Shown here piece after piece: positions 35,713 through 49,857 of a stretch of 60,403 nt of DNA. A program made the position numbers and the translations under genes. The notes under the pieces were generated by a model. That model made no database searches and was not told the DNA's origin. It worked only from the letters and a program-made list of their open reading frames with translations. How positions within the stretch are numbered: the stretch's first letter is position 1; the number at the start of each line of letters is the position of its first letter. This stretch comes from Sclerotinia nivalis. Lineage: Eukaryota > Ascomycota > Leotiomycetes > Helotiales > Sclerotiniaceae. Location: NCBI GenBank assembly GCA_029531795.1, contig JAPEIS010000023.1:1-60403 (forward strand). Direction: 5' to 3'.

Positions 35713-38700
35713 TTAAACATCGTTTTCAGAATCCTTTTTAAGAATCTTTACAGACGATTTCTTTTGTTTAATAGCATCAGGACTAAGCTCTCTAAAAAAT
35801 CTGTCATCTTCAAAATCCTTGAAAGTTAGCTTAACGTGTTTTATAAAGGACTCTGTTTCTTTTAAACGTGGCACTGCTCTTCCAACAGTGCTACGATTTT
35901 TTAATTTTGAAATGCTTGATAACGACAGTTTTACTTCTTTAGCAGGTTCATGCAAATAGATAAAGTCTATTATAGATTGATAATTTTTGAAATAATCTCT
36001 CGGAACACCGTATCTAGCCAACGCTTCTGACGATAAACAAGCTTTTATGAAACCTCTTATAGATGTTTCTATATAACTTCTATATCCTTTACCCTGAGGC
36101 AAAGGAGGTATACCCTTTATAAACATAGGTGTACTTATTGTTTCCTTTAACATTCTTATCTTTGCGTATTGATCAATAGTTTTTCAAGCCTTTGAATCTA
36201 AAAAACTAGAAACTTCATTTCTGTTGCGAATTTTATTATCATTAGTTATTAAGCATCGTTTATTATCATAGTTTAGGCTAAATTTCTGATCTCTGTATTT
36301 TTGCATAACATGACCACCATCCCTGTAAATATCAGTAGCACTTCTCAAACCCGACTGTACATATTCGACGTCTTTATTTCCTTTAGAACTATTCATTATT
36401 CTTCATAACTCTTCGATTAGGAAGGGTTTGTCAAAAAACTTTGCTTGGAAACCAGTTGCGGATGATAAACCTCCTTCACTTAAACCCAACTGACCTCTGG
36501 TTTTTCAAGATAGTAAACCTTTAGATTCCTCTTTTTTAATTTCTAAAGCTCTAGAGTCGTACCTTTCATTATCTTTAAAAGTCGTTAGCAAACGTCGAAC
36601 GTCTCTATACAGTTTTAAACACTGAATATTAGGCAAGCTCAACAACTTATTTTCCAAATCATCAATATTCGTTATAAACCCATCAGTCGTTACAGAAACA
36701 ACCCTTCCTTTTATAAGCGATATATTATTCAAGCACTCACCTATCAATGCACGGGCAAAACCAGTAATATAAGACGCTAGAATTGGATTTGATAAATCAC
36801 CTCCAGCTATTCTTATATAATCTTGAGTTTTTATGTCAAAACTAGTTTTACCGCTAAACCCCATAGCTACTTGACCGTAAATAGAATTACCTATAGTTTT
36901 ATATAATAAATTATAAAACGTTTTTGGCGGGTGTTCACGTCTTTTCGATTGCAAACCCTTTATTAAATCTCGGTAAGGAGATACGTATCTCAAATCATAA
37001 TTGAAAGTTTCTATTAAAGATCTTTCATCCGATTCAATCACTAAAGATCCTTTTGATTTACTGCTGGATCCTTTTTGTTTATTTATAGAATCTTCATCTT
37101 TATTCTTTCTATTTTTGAACGGTATTATAACGCCTTCCTTTACGTATAAACGACATCCCATATACTTAGCTACTAAATACTCACAACCTGTTATAGTACT
37201 AGTACCTTTTAATGGATATATATCTACATTGTCATCAACCCTTGTTGGTATGCTAGGATATTTAACTTCCTTAGGAAACTGAAAATCAACTTCTAACACC
37301 ACGTAATTTAACAATAAATCAATATCTTTCATTTCTTCTACCGTTTTATTAAAAATTCTTCCCGCTTTTTCGTATCAAGGGTCACCTAATATAGACATAA
37401 TCGTTGTGTAAGCACTCGTCAAGTCGTAATCTATTCAACTATACGAATTATCATTTATAACATCTAAACCATACATAAAAGACTCGTTACGACCTCCTCT
37501 ATATGACGTTATATAAGGTACTATATACCTAGTTAATTCCAAAGACCTAGCGTTTTTTGGTGTTATCAAAGATGCTAAGTTACCTAACAAAAGATCTTTT
37601 CGCGGTTGATAACCCCCGTATTTTGTTTGATATCATTCACGTAAAACATATGATTTACCTATACCAGATAACGTCAATGGTACTCCCACTTTACCCAAAG
37701 TAACATAAAAATCTTCCATAGAATTTACGTGCTTCAAGGTAATTATAGAATCCTTCAAAGCGTATCTTTCAAACAAAGGTTTATCCTCATTTAAAAGGTC
37801 TTTCATACGACCGTTACGATAATCACCAATATCTACCTTTCGATAATCAGGACCGTATATAGACCCCAACTTGTCCAAACCACCAAAACCAGCTGGAGCT
37901 AGCAATGCTGTATCTCTTATATGAACCTTACTCATACAGCCTTCTATTGACAAGGGTTTTCCCAAAGTAACATAAGATCTACTTATTATATTTAAAGATT
38001 CTTTAAACATATAAAAGTCATTTAGCATTGATAAATCTGCGCTTGATTCGTGCATACATATATACAACACCCTATTTAAAGACAAACTTAGTTTTACCCC
38101 TTAAAACCGTAACTTATACGAGACTTCGGTTTATTAACACTGGTTAAAATACTCTTTAGCATTTTTGAAGAAATTCCTTCTTTATTTTCTGTTAACTCAT
38201 CCAAAATTCCAATTATTTTTGTTAGAGCTATCTCGTGTTCTTCATTCTTTAAAGAATCGGAATCTTCAAGCAAATCTGCTGAACTATAAGCATCTCCGTA
38301 TTTGATAAACGTTTTTACATCCGTTTTCTTGAAGTTGTATAACTTATACTTATTACTCATAACACCTTCGCAATCTTCTTCATTATCTAAACGAGTGATC
38401 AATTTGTTTATTAAAACATCTTGTTCCTTAAACTGTAAAACACGCAAGTCTTTTATTATCTTATCAATGCTAAAAAAGCATGTGTTTACCAAATCAGATT
38501 CCCCCCACTGCATAGTGAATCTTTCGTTAAAATCTAGTATTTTTAAAGGATCCTTATTAATAATAGGTACTTTTACATATAACCCTGTATTAACTGCTAA
38601 TTGAACAGACAGTAATTCATTTGTTTTATTCAAAGAACTGATTAACTCATATTCACTATCATAACCCGCGTAGGTGTTAAATAATAAAGATAAACCTCTA

Positions 38701-39272
38701 TTAGATAATTTTTCTTTAATTATAGGGTGTATCATACGAACAGTCATAAGTTTTATTGTTTTTAAGTCAACTTCGCTGTCTAAATAACGAGTATTTGGTT
38801 TCGATAAATATTCTTCTTTCATTCACAACTCTATCTTTGCTATAAGATAAGATATTATTAATAACAATAAATTATAATAAACAACATTAACCAACAAAGA
38901 AAAATTCTTTTCCTTCATTAACAATTCTGGAGAAGCTTCCTTTCCTGAATCATTATCTAAACCCAAATGACTAATTAGCTTATAAACAAAAGGTATATTA
39001 ACTACGTTTCCATTCACATAACCTGTATCGGACAAACTCGTTAAATCGGAAAGAACTTGCCTGATCCATTTCTCTAATTCTATAACATGTTTAATATCCT
39101 TAACAAAGAAGGTAGGTAACAAGGAAATAATACGGTAAATACTTCTACCTTCTTTAAAGAAATTTAGAGATGTTATGTCTAATAACCCATTCTCTTTATA
39201 AACAACCAAAGCAAGTGAAGATGTTTTTCAAGCTTCTCCCCTTATTAAAACCGCCATATTTGCTTCCTTCAT
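35713..39272 (-). CDS. dpo: Family B DNA polymerase, copy 7 (complete, one-base frameshift)
   Basis: Start ATG at 39272, TAA at 35713, 3,560 nt. The four-base C-run is at 38097-38100. The intergenic region at its 3' side (33982-35712) is itself one base short at another C-run. Confidence 0.88.
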
Positions 39273-41004
39273 TAAAAGTGTGTTTGTGTTTTTGTTTGTA
39301 GCAGTTCTTTAATGATTAATAATTTTTAATAGTGAATTTTCAATTCACTTTTTTTTATGTTGTCCACCTAAAACAAGCCCCAGGGTGTAAAGGTAACCGC
39401 TTTTGTAACAAGCATTAATTCTTTATAGAATTTACAGAATTCGATGTATTTACCAGAGGGATTTTGGTCCTCTATAAACCGTCATTATTCCATATTATAG
39501 ATTAGCTTAACTTTACCTCATATCTGATAAACCCTATACCTTTCATCTCAGTACAGCTATAATATTTAAACAATCTAGTAACTTCTTGTGAAAGAAACTC
39601 CAAAAGTTCTATAAATTTATACAAAAAACTAGAATGTTTTCACAAATCAATATCAATACAATGGTCTTTTAAAAGTAATAAATGAACTTGAAAAGTTAGT
39701 TATTGTTTATAGTATCTTTTTATATTATTGAGTGGTATATTATCAAATTGGCGTGCTAGGCCGTTAACATATACTTTATGAATCGAACACTTTTTACCAA
39801 TGCCTTATATAAAAGAACCAAACTCTTCTCTATAGAAAAACTAGTCTGAAATTAGAAACCGATACATTCAGATTCGTAAGGGACTTCAACCCTTTGTCAG
39901 ACGCATAATTATTTTTCCATAAATGTAAACTAACCGAGGCGAACTATATTTGAACGTATTTTTACATACAATAGCGTATAAACTATAATAAATACATAAG
40001 CATTCTTGTTATTTTAAAGAAACATTCTTCAACTATATATTTATATTGTTTAAACCCACTGTTAAACACATAAAAAACTCGTGAAAACATGTTTAACAGC
40101 TTTAGTTTGAATCACATCAAACCTCCTTATTTGTCCCACCCACTATTGTTTGTAATTCCTATTACATTTCTTAAAAAGATTTTTCATCAATTTTCACGAA
40201 ATGTCCTTTTTTACAGAAATTTTCGGTGCAATGGAAATGTCCTTTTCTAGATTTTCATGAAATGTCCTTTTTTCATGATTTTTTGGAGCAAGGAAAATGT
40301 CCCTTTCTTTTTCTTTTTCCCAACAGCGAAAATCTCCTTCTCAAGCCTTTTCCAGGGTCTCCAACGATTGAAACATCTTTTTTCCGCTAGATAAGTATAA
40401 TCTCTACTAATAAAAAAGACTTTTTCTATTATCATTCTAGTCATCATTCTAGTTATTATCACTACTCATTATCCTGCTTCTTCTTTACTTTTCTTCCTTA
40501 GTCACGTTTCCTTTTTTACATATACTAGATTTTTAGGTCACCTCACTTATCTTTTCACGAAACGCGACACCCCCACCCCGATCTCTTTGGGTCGGTAGTA
40601 TCAACGCCTCTACCTAGAGATCAGAAAATCAAAAACCCCCCGGTTCTAAATACCTAACACGAAACCTTTACTTTTCTGATCTCTTGGCAGCCACCGGGAC
40701 GGAGGACGGCTTGAGACCACCACCCAATCCCTACTCCGGACACCAGCCTATTGACTGCGATAGCGGTGAATTCCTTCGTACCTCAGCCGCATTCCCCTTC
40801 AGCCATCTTGCCAAGCTTTGATAAGCGTTTACTCGGCTAGTGCAAGCACTGAACGCCTCCTTGCTCTTCAGCCAATCAAACCCAGCTTTTTGTTTCTTGT
40901 TGATCAATACCTTTTTATTTATATTGTACTAATACACAAGAAAATGTTTAAATTTATTATACAATCCTTCAGGTATAAATTTAAACTTAAACTTTTCACG
41001 CCTA
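39273..41004. other. Non-coding plasmid region 7
   Basis: 1,732 nt; reads CCTCC at 40122-40126 where most other copies have CCCCC. T-run hairpin 39331-39356, nested stem-loop 39844-39902, inverted repeat 40059-40099, iteron block 40190-40311, exclusive hairpins 40580-40684, bulged stem-loop 40738-40774, post-stop hairpin 40946-40986. Confidence 0.85.
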
Positions 41005-44000
41005 TTAAACATCGTTTTCAGAATCCTTTTTAAGAATCTTTACAGACGATTTCTTTTGTTTAATAGCATCAGGACTAAGCTCTCTAAAAAATCTGTCATC
41101 TTCAAAATCCTTGAAAGTTAGCTTAACGTGTTTTATAAAGGACTCTGTTTCTTTTAAACGTGGCACTGCTCTTCCAACAGTGCTACGATTTTTTAATTTT
41201 GAAATGCTTGATAACGACAGTTTTACTTCTTTAGCAGGTTCATGCAAATAGATAAAGTCTATTATAGATTGATAATTTTTGAAATAATCTCTCGGAACAC
41301 CGTATCTAGCCAACGCTTCTGACGATAAACAAGCTTTTATGAAACCTCTTATAGATGTTTCTATATAACTTCTATATCCTTTACCCTGAGGCAAAGGAGG
41401 TATACCCTTTATAAACATAGGTGTACTTATTGTTTCCTTTAACATTCTTATCTTTGCGTATTGATCAATAGTTTTTCAAGCCTTTGAATCTAAAAAACTA
41501 GAAACTTCATTTCTGTTGCGAATTTTATTATCATTAGTTATTAAGCATCGTTTATTATCATAGTTTAGGCTAAATTTCTGATCTCTGTATTTTTGCATAA
41601 CATGACCACCATCCCTGTAAATATCAGTAGCACTTCTCAAACCCGACTGTACATATTCGACGTCTTTATTTCCTTTAGAACTATTCATTATTCTTCATAA
41701 CTCTTCGATTAGGAAGGGTTTGTCAAAAAACTTTGCTTGGAAACCAGTTGCGGATGATAAACCTCCTTCACTTAAACCCAACTGACCTCTGGTTTTTCAA
41801 GATAGTAAACCTTTAGATTCCTCTTTTTTAATTTCTAAAGCTCTAGAGTCGTACCTTTCATTATCTTTAAAAGTCGTTAGCAAACGTCGAACGTCTCTAT
41901 ACAGTTTTAAACACTGAATATTAGGCAAGCTCAACAACTTATTTTCCAAATCATCAATATTCGTTATAAACCCATCAGTCGTTACAGAAACAACCCTTCC
42001 TTTTATAAGCGATATATTATTCAAGCACTCACCTATCAATGCACGGGCAAAACCAGTAATATAAGACGCTAGAATTGGATTTGATAAATCACCTCCAGCT
42101 ATTCTTATATAATCTTGAGTTTTTATGTCAAAACTAGTTTTACCGCTAAACCCCATAGCTACTTGACCGTAAATAGAATTACCTATAGTTTTATATAATA
42201 AATTATAAAACGTTTTTGGCGGGTGTTCACGTCTTTTCGATTGCAAACCCTTTATTAAATCTCGGTAAGGAGATACGTATCTCAAATCATAATTGAAAGT
42301 TTCTATTAAAGATCTTTCATCCGATTCAATCACTAAAGATCCTTTTGATTTACTGCTGGATCCTTTTTGTTTATTTATAGAATCTTCATCTTTATTCTTT
42401 CTATTTTTGAACGGTATTATAACGCCTTCCTTTACGTATAAACGACATCCCATATACTTAGCTACTAAATACTCACAACCTGTTATAGTACTAGTACCTT
42501 TTAATGGATATATATCTACATTGTCATCAACCCTTGTTGGTATGCTAGGATATTTAACTTCCTTAGGAAACTGAAAATCAACTTCTAACACCACGTAATT
42601 TAACAATAAATCAATATCTTTCATTTCTTCTACCGTTTTATTAAAAATTCTTCCCGCTTTTTCGTATCAAGGGTCACCTAATATAGACATAATCGTTGTG
42701 TAAGCACTCGTCAAGTCGTAATCTATTCAACTATACGAATTATCATTTATAACATCTAAACCATACATAAAAGACTCGTTACGACCTCCTCTATATGACG
42801 TTATATAAGGTACTATATACCTAGTTAATTCCAAAGACCTAGCGTTTTTTGGTGTTATCAAAGATGCTAAGTTACCTAACAAAAGATCTTTTCGCGGTTG
42901 ATAACCCCCGTATTTTGTTTGATATCATTCACGTAAAACATATGATTTACCTATACCAGATAACGTCAATGGTACTCCCACTTTACCCAAAGTAACATAA
43001 AAATCTTCCATAGAATTTACGTGCTTCAAGGTAATTATAGAATCCTTCAAAGCGTATCTTTCAAACAAAGGTTTATCCTCATTTAAAAGGTCTTTCATAC
43101 GACCGTTACGATAATCACCAATATCTACCTTTCGATAATCAGGACCGTATATAGACCCCAACTTGTCCAAACCACCAAAACCAGCTGGAGCTAGCAATGC
43201 TGTATCTCTTATATGAACCTTACTCATACAGCCTTCTATTGACAAGGGTTTTCCCAAAGTAACATAAGATCTACTTATTATATTTAAAGATTCTTTAAAC
43301 ATATAAAAGTCATTTAGCATTGATAAATCTGCGCTTGATTCGTGCATACATATATACAACACCCTATTTAAAGACAAACTTAGTTTTACCCCTTAAAACC
43401 GTAACTTATACGAGACTTCGGTTTATTAACACTGGTTAAAATACTCTTTAGCATTTTTGAAGAAATTCCTTCTTTATTTTCTGTTAACTCATCCAAAATT
43501 CCAATTATTTTTGTTAGAGCTATCTCGTGTTCTTCATTCTTTAAAGAATCGGAATCTTCAAGCAAATCTGCTGAACTATAAGCATCTCCGTATTTGATAA
43601 ACGTTTTTACATCCGTTTTCTTGAAGTTGTATAACTTATACTTATTACTCATAACACCTTCGCAATCTTCTTCATTATCTAAACGAGTGATCAATTTGTT
43701 TATTAAAACATCTTGTTCCTTAAACTGTAAAACACGCAAGTCTTTTATTATCTTATCAATGCTAAAAAAGCATGTGTTTACCAAATCAGATTCCCCCCAC
43801 TGCATAGTGAATCTTTCGTTAAAATCTAGTATTTTTAAAGGATCCTTATTAATAATAGGTACTTTTACATATAACCCTGTATTAACTGCTAATTGAACAG
43901 ACAGTAATTCATTTGTTTTATTCAAAGAACTGATTAACTCATATTCACTATCATAACCCGCGTAGGTGTTAAATAATAAAGATAAACCTCTATTAGATAA

Positions 44001-44564
44001 TTTTTCTTTAATTATAGGGTGTATCATACGAACAGTCATAAGTTTTATTGTTTTTAAGTCAACTTCGCTGTCTAAATAACGAGTATTTGGTTTCGATAAA
44101 TATTCTTCTTTCATTCACAACTCTATCTTTGCTATAAGATAAGATATTATTAATAACAATAAATTATAATAAACAACATTAACCAACAAAGAAAAATTCT
44201 TTTCCTTCATTAACAATTCTGGAGAAGCTTCCTTTCCTGAATCATTATCTAAACCCAAATGACTAATTAGCTTATAAACAAAAGGTATATTAACTACGTT
44301 TCCATTCACATAACCTGTATCGGACAAACTCGTTAAATCGGAAAGAACTTGCCTGATCCATTTCTCTAATTCTATAACATGTTTAATATCCTTAACAAAG
44401 AAGGTAGGTAACAAGGAAATAATACGGTAAATACTTCTACCTTCTTTAAAGAAATTTAGAGATGTTATGTCTAATAACCCATTCTCTTTATAAACAACCA
44501 AAGCAAGTGAAGATGTTTTTCAAGCTTCTCCCCTTATTAAAACCGCCATATTTGCTTCCTTCAT
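41005..44564 (-). CDS. dpo: Family B DNA polymerase, copy 8 (complete, one-base frameshift)
   Basis: Start ATG at 44564, TAA at 41005, 3,560 nt. The four-base C-run is at 43389-43392. The intergenic region at its 3' side carries a CCTCC form of a C-run at 40122-40126. Confidence 0.88.
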
Positions 44565-46296
44565 TAAAAGTGTGTTTGTGTTTTTGTTTGTAGCAGTTCT
44601 TTAATGATTAATAATTTTTAATAGTGAATTTTCAATTCACTTTTTTTTATGTTGTCCACCTAAAACAAGCCCCAGGGTGTAAAGGTAACCGCTTTTGTAA
44701 CAAGCATTAATTCTTTATAGAATTTACAGAATTCGATGTATTTACCAGAGGGATTTTGGTCCTCTATAAACCGTCATTATTCCATATTATAGATTAGCTT
44801 AACTTTACCTCATATCTGATAAACCCTATACCTTTCATCTCAGTACAGCTATAATATTTAAACAATCTAGTAACTTCTTGTGAAAGAAACTCCAAAAGTT
44901 CTATAAATTTATACAAAAAACTAGAATGTTTTCACAAATCAATATCAATACAATGGTCTTTTAAAAGTAATAAATGAACTTGAAAAGTTAGTTATTGTTT
45001 ATAGTATCTTTTTATATTATTGAGTGGTATATTATCAAATTGGCGTGCTAGGCCGTTAACATATACTTTATGAATCGAACACTTTTTACCAATGCCTTAT
45101 ATAAAAGAACCAAACTCTTCTCTATAGAAAAACTAGTCTGAAATTAGAAACCGATACATTCAGATTCGTAAGGGACTTCAACCCTTTGTCAGACGCATAA
45201 TTATTTTTCCATAAATGTAAACTAACCGAGGCGAACTATATTTGAACGTATTTTTACATACAATAGCGTATAAACTATAATAAATACATAAGCATTCTTG
45301 TTATTTTAAAGAAACATTCTTCAACTATATATTTATATTGTTTAAACCCACTGTTAAACACATAAAAAACTCGTGAAAACATGTTTAACAGCTTTAGTTT
45401 GAATCACATCAAACCCCCTTATTTGTCCCACCCACTATTGTTTGTAATTCCTATTACATTTCTTAAAAAGATTTTTCATCAATTTTCACGAAATGTCCTT
45501 TTTTACAGAAATTTTCGGTGCAATGGAAATGTCCTTTTCTAGATTTTCATGAAATGTCCTTTTTTCATGATTTTTTGGAGCAAGGAAAATGTCCCTTTCT
45601 TTTTCTTTTTCCCAACAGCGAAAATCTCCTTCTCAAGCCTTTTCCAGGGTCTCCAACGATTGAAACATCTTTTTTCCGCTAGATAAGTATAATCTCTACT
45701 AATAAAAAAGACTTTTTCTATTATCATTCTAGTCATCATTCTAGTTATTATCACTACTCATTATCCTGCTTCTTCTTTACTTTTCTTCCTTAGTCACGTT
45801 TCCTTTTTTACATATACTAGATTTTTAGGTCACCTCACTTATCTTTTCACGAAACGCGACACCCCCACCCCGATCTCTTTGGGTCGGTAGTATCAACGCC
45901 TCTACCTAGAGATCAGAAAATCAAAAACCCCCCGGTTCTAAATACCTAACACGAAACCTTTACTTTTCTGATCTCTTGGCAGCCACCGGGACGGAGGACG
46001 GCTTGAGACCACCACCCAATCCCTACTCCGGACACCAGCCTATTGACTGCGATAGCGGTGAATTCCTTCGTACCTCAGCCGCATTCCCCTTCAGCCATCT
46101 TGCCAAGCTTTGATAAGCGTTTACTCGGCTAGTGCAAGCACTGAACGCCTCCTTGCTCTTCAGCCAATCAAACCCAGCTTTTTGTTTCTTGTTGATCAAT
46201 ACCTTTTTATTTATATTGTACTAATACACAAGAAAATGTTTAAATTTATTATACAATCCTTCAGGTATAAATTTAAACTTAAACTTTTCACGCCTA
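44565..46296. other. Non-coding plasmid region 8
   Basis: 1,732 nt. T-run hairpin 44623-44648, nested stem-loop 45136-45194, inverted repeat 45351-45391, iteron block 45482-45603, exclusive hairpins 45872-45976, bulged stem-loop 46030-46066, post-stop hairpin 46238-46278. Confidence 0.85.
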
Positions 46297-49200
46297 TTAA
46301 ACATCGTTTTCAGAATCCTTTTTAAGAATCTTTACAGACGATTTCTTTTGTTTAATAGCATCAGGACTAAGCTCTCTAAAAAATCTGTCATCTTCAAAAT
46401 CCTTGAAAGTTAGCTTAACGTGTTTTATAAAGGACTCTGTTTCTTTTAAACGTGGCACTGCTCTTCCAACAGTGCTACGATTTTTTAATTTTGAAATGCT
46501 TGATAACGACAGTTTTACTTCTTTAGCAGGTTCATGCAAATAGATAAAGTCTATTATAGATTGATAATTTTTGAAATAATCTCTCGGAACACCGTATCTA
46601 GCCAACGCTTCTGACGATAAACAAGCTTTTATGAAACCTCTTATAGATGTTTCTATATAACTTCTATATCCTTTACCCTGAGGCAAAGGAGGTATACCCT
46701 TTATAAACATAGGTGTACTTATTGTTTCCTTTAACATTCTTATCTTTGCGTATTGATCAATAGTTTTTCAAGCCTTTGAATCTAAAAAACTAGAAACTTC
46801 ATTTCTGTTGCGAATTTTATTATCATTAGTTATTAAGCATCGTTTATTATCATAGTTTAGGCTAAATTTCTGATCTCTGTATTTTTGCATAACATGACCA
46901 CCATCCCTGTAAATATCAGTAGCACTTCTCAAACCCGACTGTACATATTCGACGTCTTTATTTCCTTTAGAACTATTCATTATTCTTCATAACTCTTCGA
47001 TTAGGAAGGGTTTGTCAAAAAACTTTGCTTGGAAACCAGTTGCGGATGATAAACCTCCTTCACTTAAACCCAACTGACCTCTGGTTTTTCAAGATAGTAA
47101 ACCTTTAGATTCCTCTTTTTTAATTTCTAAAGCTCTAGAGTCGTACCTTTCATTATCTTTAAAAGTCGTTAGCAAACGTCGAACGTCTCTATACAGTTTT
47201 AAACACTGAATATTAGGCAAGCTCAACAACTTATTTTCCAAATCATCAATATTCGTTATAAACCCATCAGTCGTTACAGAAACAACCCTTCCTTTTATAA
47301 GCGATATATTATTCAAGCACTCACCTATCAATGCACGGGCAAAACCAGTAATATAAGACGCTAGAATTGGATTTGATAAATCACCTCCAGCTATTCTTAT
47401 ATAATCTTGAGTTTTTATGTCAAAACTAGTTTTACCGCTAAACCCCATAGCTACTTGACCGTAAATAGAATTACCTATAGTTTTATATAATAAATTATAA
47501 AACGTTTTTGGCGGGTGTTCACGTCTTTTCGATTGCAAACCCTTTATTAAATCTCGGTAAGGAGATACGTATCTCAAATCATAATTGAAAGTTTCTATTA
47601 AAGATCTTTCATCCGATTCAATCACTAAAGATCCTTTTGATTTACTGCTGGATCCTTTTTGTTTATTTATAGAATCTTCATCTTTATTCTTTCTATTTTT
47701 GAACGGTATTATAACGCCTTCCTTTACGTATAAACGACATCCCATATACTTAGCTACTAAATACTCACAACCTGTTATAGTACTAGTACCTTTTAATGGA
47801 TATATATCTACATTGTCATCAACCCTTGTTGGTATGCTAGGATATTTAACTTCCTTAGGAAACTGAAAATCAACTTCTAACACCACGTAATTTAACAATA
47901 AATCAATATCTTTCATTTCTTCTACCGTTTTATTAAAAATTCTTCCCGCTTTTTCGTATCAAGGGTCACCTAATATAGACATAATCGTTGTGTAAGCACT
48001 CGTCAAGTCGTAATCTATTCAACTATACGAATTATCATTTATAACATCTAAACCATACATAAAAGACTCGTTACGACCTCCTCTATATGACGTTATATAA
48101 GGTACTATATACCTAGTTAATTCCAAAGACCTAGCGTTTTTTGGTGTTATCAAAGATGCTAAGTTACCTAACAAAAGATCTTTTCGCGGTTGATAACCCC
48201 CGTATTTTGTTTGATATCATTCACGTAAAACATATGATTTACCTATACCAGATAACGTCAATGGTACTCCCACTTTACCCAAAGTAACATAAAAATCTTC
48301 CATAGAATTTACGTGCTTCAAGGTAATTATAGAATCCTTCAAAGCGTATCTTTCAAACAAAGGTTTATCCTCATTTAAAAGGTCTTTCATACGACCGTTA
48401 CGATAATCACCAATATCTACCTTTCGATAATCAGGACCGTATATAGACCCCAACTTGTCCAAACCACCAAAACCAGCTGGAGCTAGCAATGCTGTATCTC
48501 TTATATGAACCTTACTCATACAGCCTTCTATTGACAAGGGTTTTCCCAAAGTAACATAAGATCTACTTATTATATTTAAAGATTCTTTAAACATATAAAA
48601 GTCATTTAGCATTGATAAATCTGCGCTTGATTCGTGCATACATATATACAACACCCTATTTAAAGACAAACTTAGTTTTACCTCCTTAAAACCGTAACTT
48701 ATACGAGACTTCGGTTTATTAACACTGGTTAAAATACTCTTTAGCATTTTTGAAGAAATTCCTTCTTTATTTTCTGTTAACTCATCCAAAATTCCAATTA
48801 TTTTTGTTAGAGCTATCTCGTGTTCTTCATTCTTTAAAGAATCGGAATCTTCAAGCAAATCTGCTGAACTATAAGCATCTCCGTATTTGATAAACGTTTT
48901 TACATCCGTTTTCTTGAAGTTGTATAACTTATACTTATTACTCATAACACCTTCGCAATCTTCTTCATTATCTAAACGAGTGATCAATTTGTTTATTAAA
49001 ACATCTTGTTCCTTAAACTGTAAAACACGCAAGTCTTTTATTATCTTATCAATGCTAAAAAAGCATGTGTTTACCAAATCAGATTCCCCCCACTGCATAG
49101 TGAATCTTTCGTTAAAATCTAGTATTTTTAAAGGATCCTTATTAATAATAGGTACTTTTACATATAACCCTGTATTAACTGCTAATTGAACAGACAGTAA

Positions 49201-49857
49201 TTCATTTGTTTTATTCAAAGAACTGATTAACTCATATTCACTATCATAACCCGCGTAGGTGTTAAATAATAAAGATAAACCTCTATTAGATAATTTTTCT
49301 TTAATTATAGGGTGTATCATACGAACAGTCATAAGTTTTATTGTTTTTAAGTCAACTTCGCTGTCTAAATAACGAGTATTTGGTTTCGATAAATATTCTT
49401 CTTTCATTCACAACTCTATCTTTGCTATAAGATAAGATATTATTAATAACAATAAATTATAATAAACAACATTAACCAACAAAGAAAAATTCTTTTCCTT
49501 CATTAACAATTCTGGAGAAGCTTCCTTTCCTGAATCATTATCTAAACCCAAATGACTAATTAGCTTATAAACAAAAGGTATATTAACTACGTTTCCATTC
49601 ACATAACCTGTATCGGACAAACTCGTTAAATCGGAAAGAACTTGCCTGATCCATTTCTCTAATTCTATAACATGTTTAATATCCTTAACAAAGAAGGTAG
49701 GTAACAAGGAAATAATACGGTAAATACTTCTACCTTCTTTAAAGAAATTTAGAGATGTTATGTCTAATAACCCATTCTCTTTATAAACAACCAAAGCAAG
49801 TGAAGATGTTTTTCAAGCTTCTCCCCTTATTAAAACCGCCATATTTGCTTCCTTCAT
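46297..49857 (-). CDS. dpo: Family B DNA polymerase, copy 9 (intact frame)
   Basis: Start ATG at 49857, TAA at 46297, 3,561 nt, frame open throughout in code 4. The hotspot at 48681-48685 reads CCTCC, giving GFKEVKL. The residue after K391 is therefore Glu, against Val in copy 3 and Gly in copies 10 and 11. The base change inside a homopolymer suggests an uncertain consensus call that happens to preserve length. Confidence 0.93.
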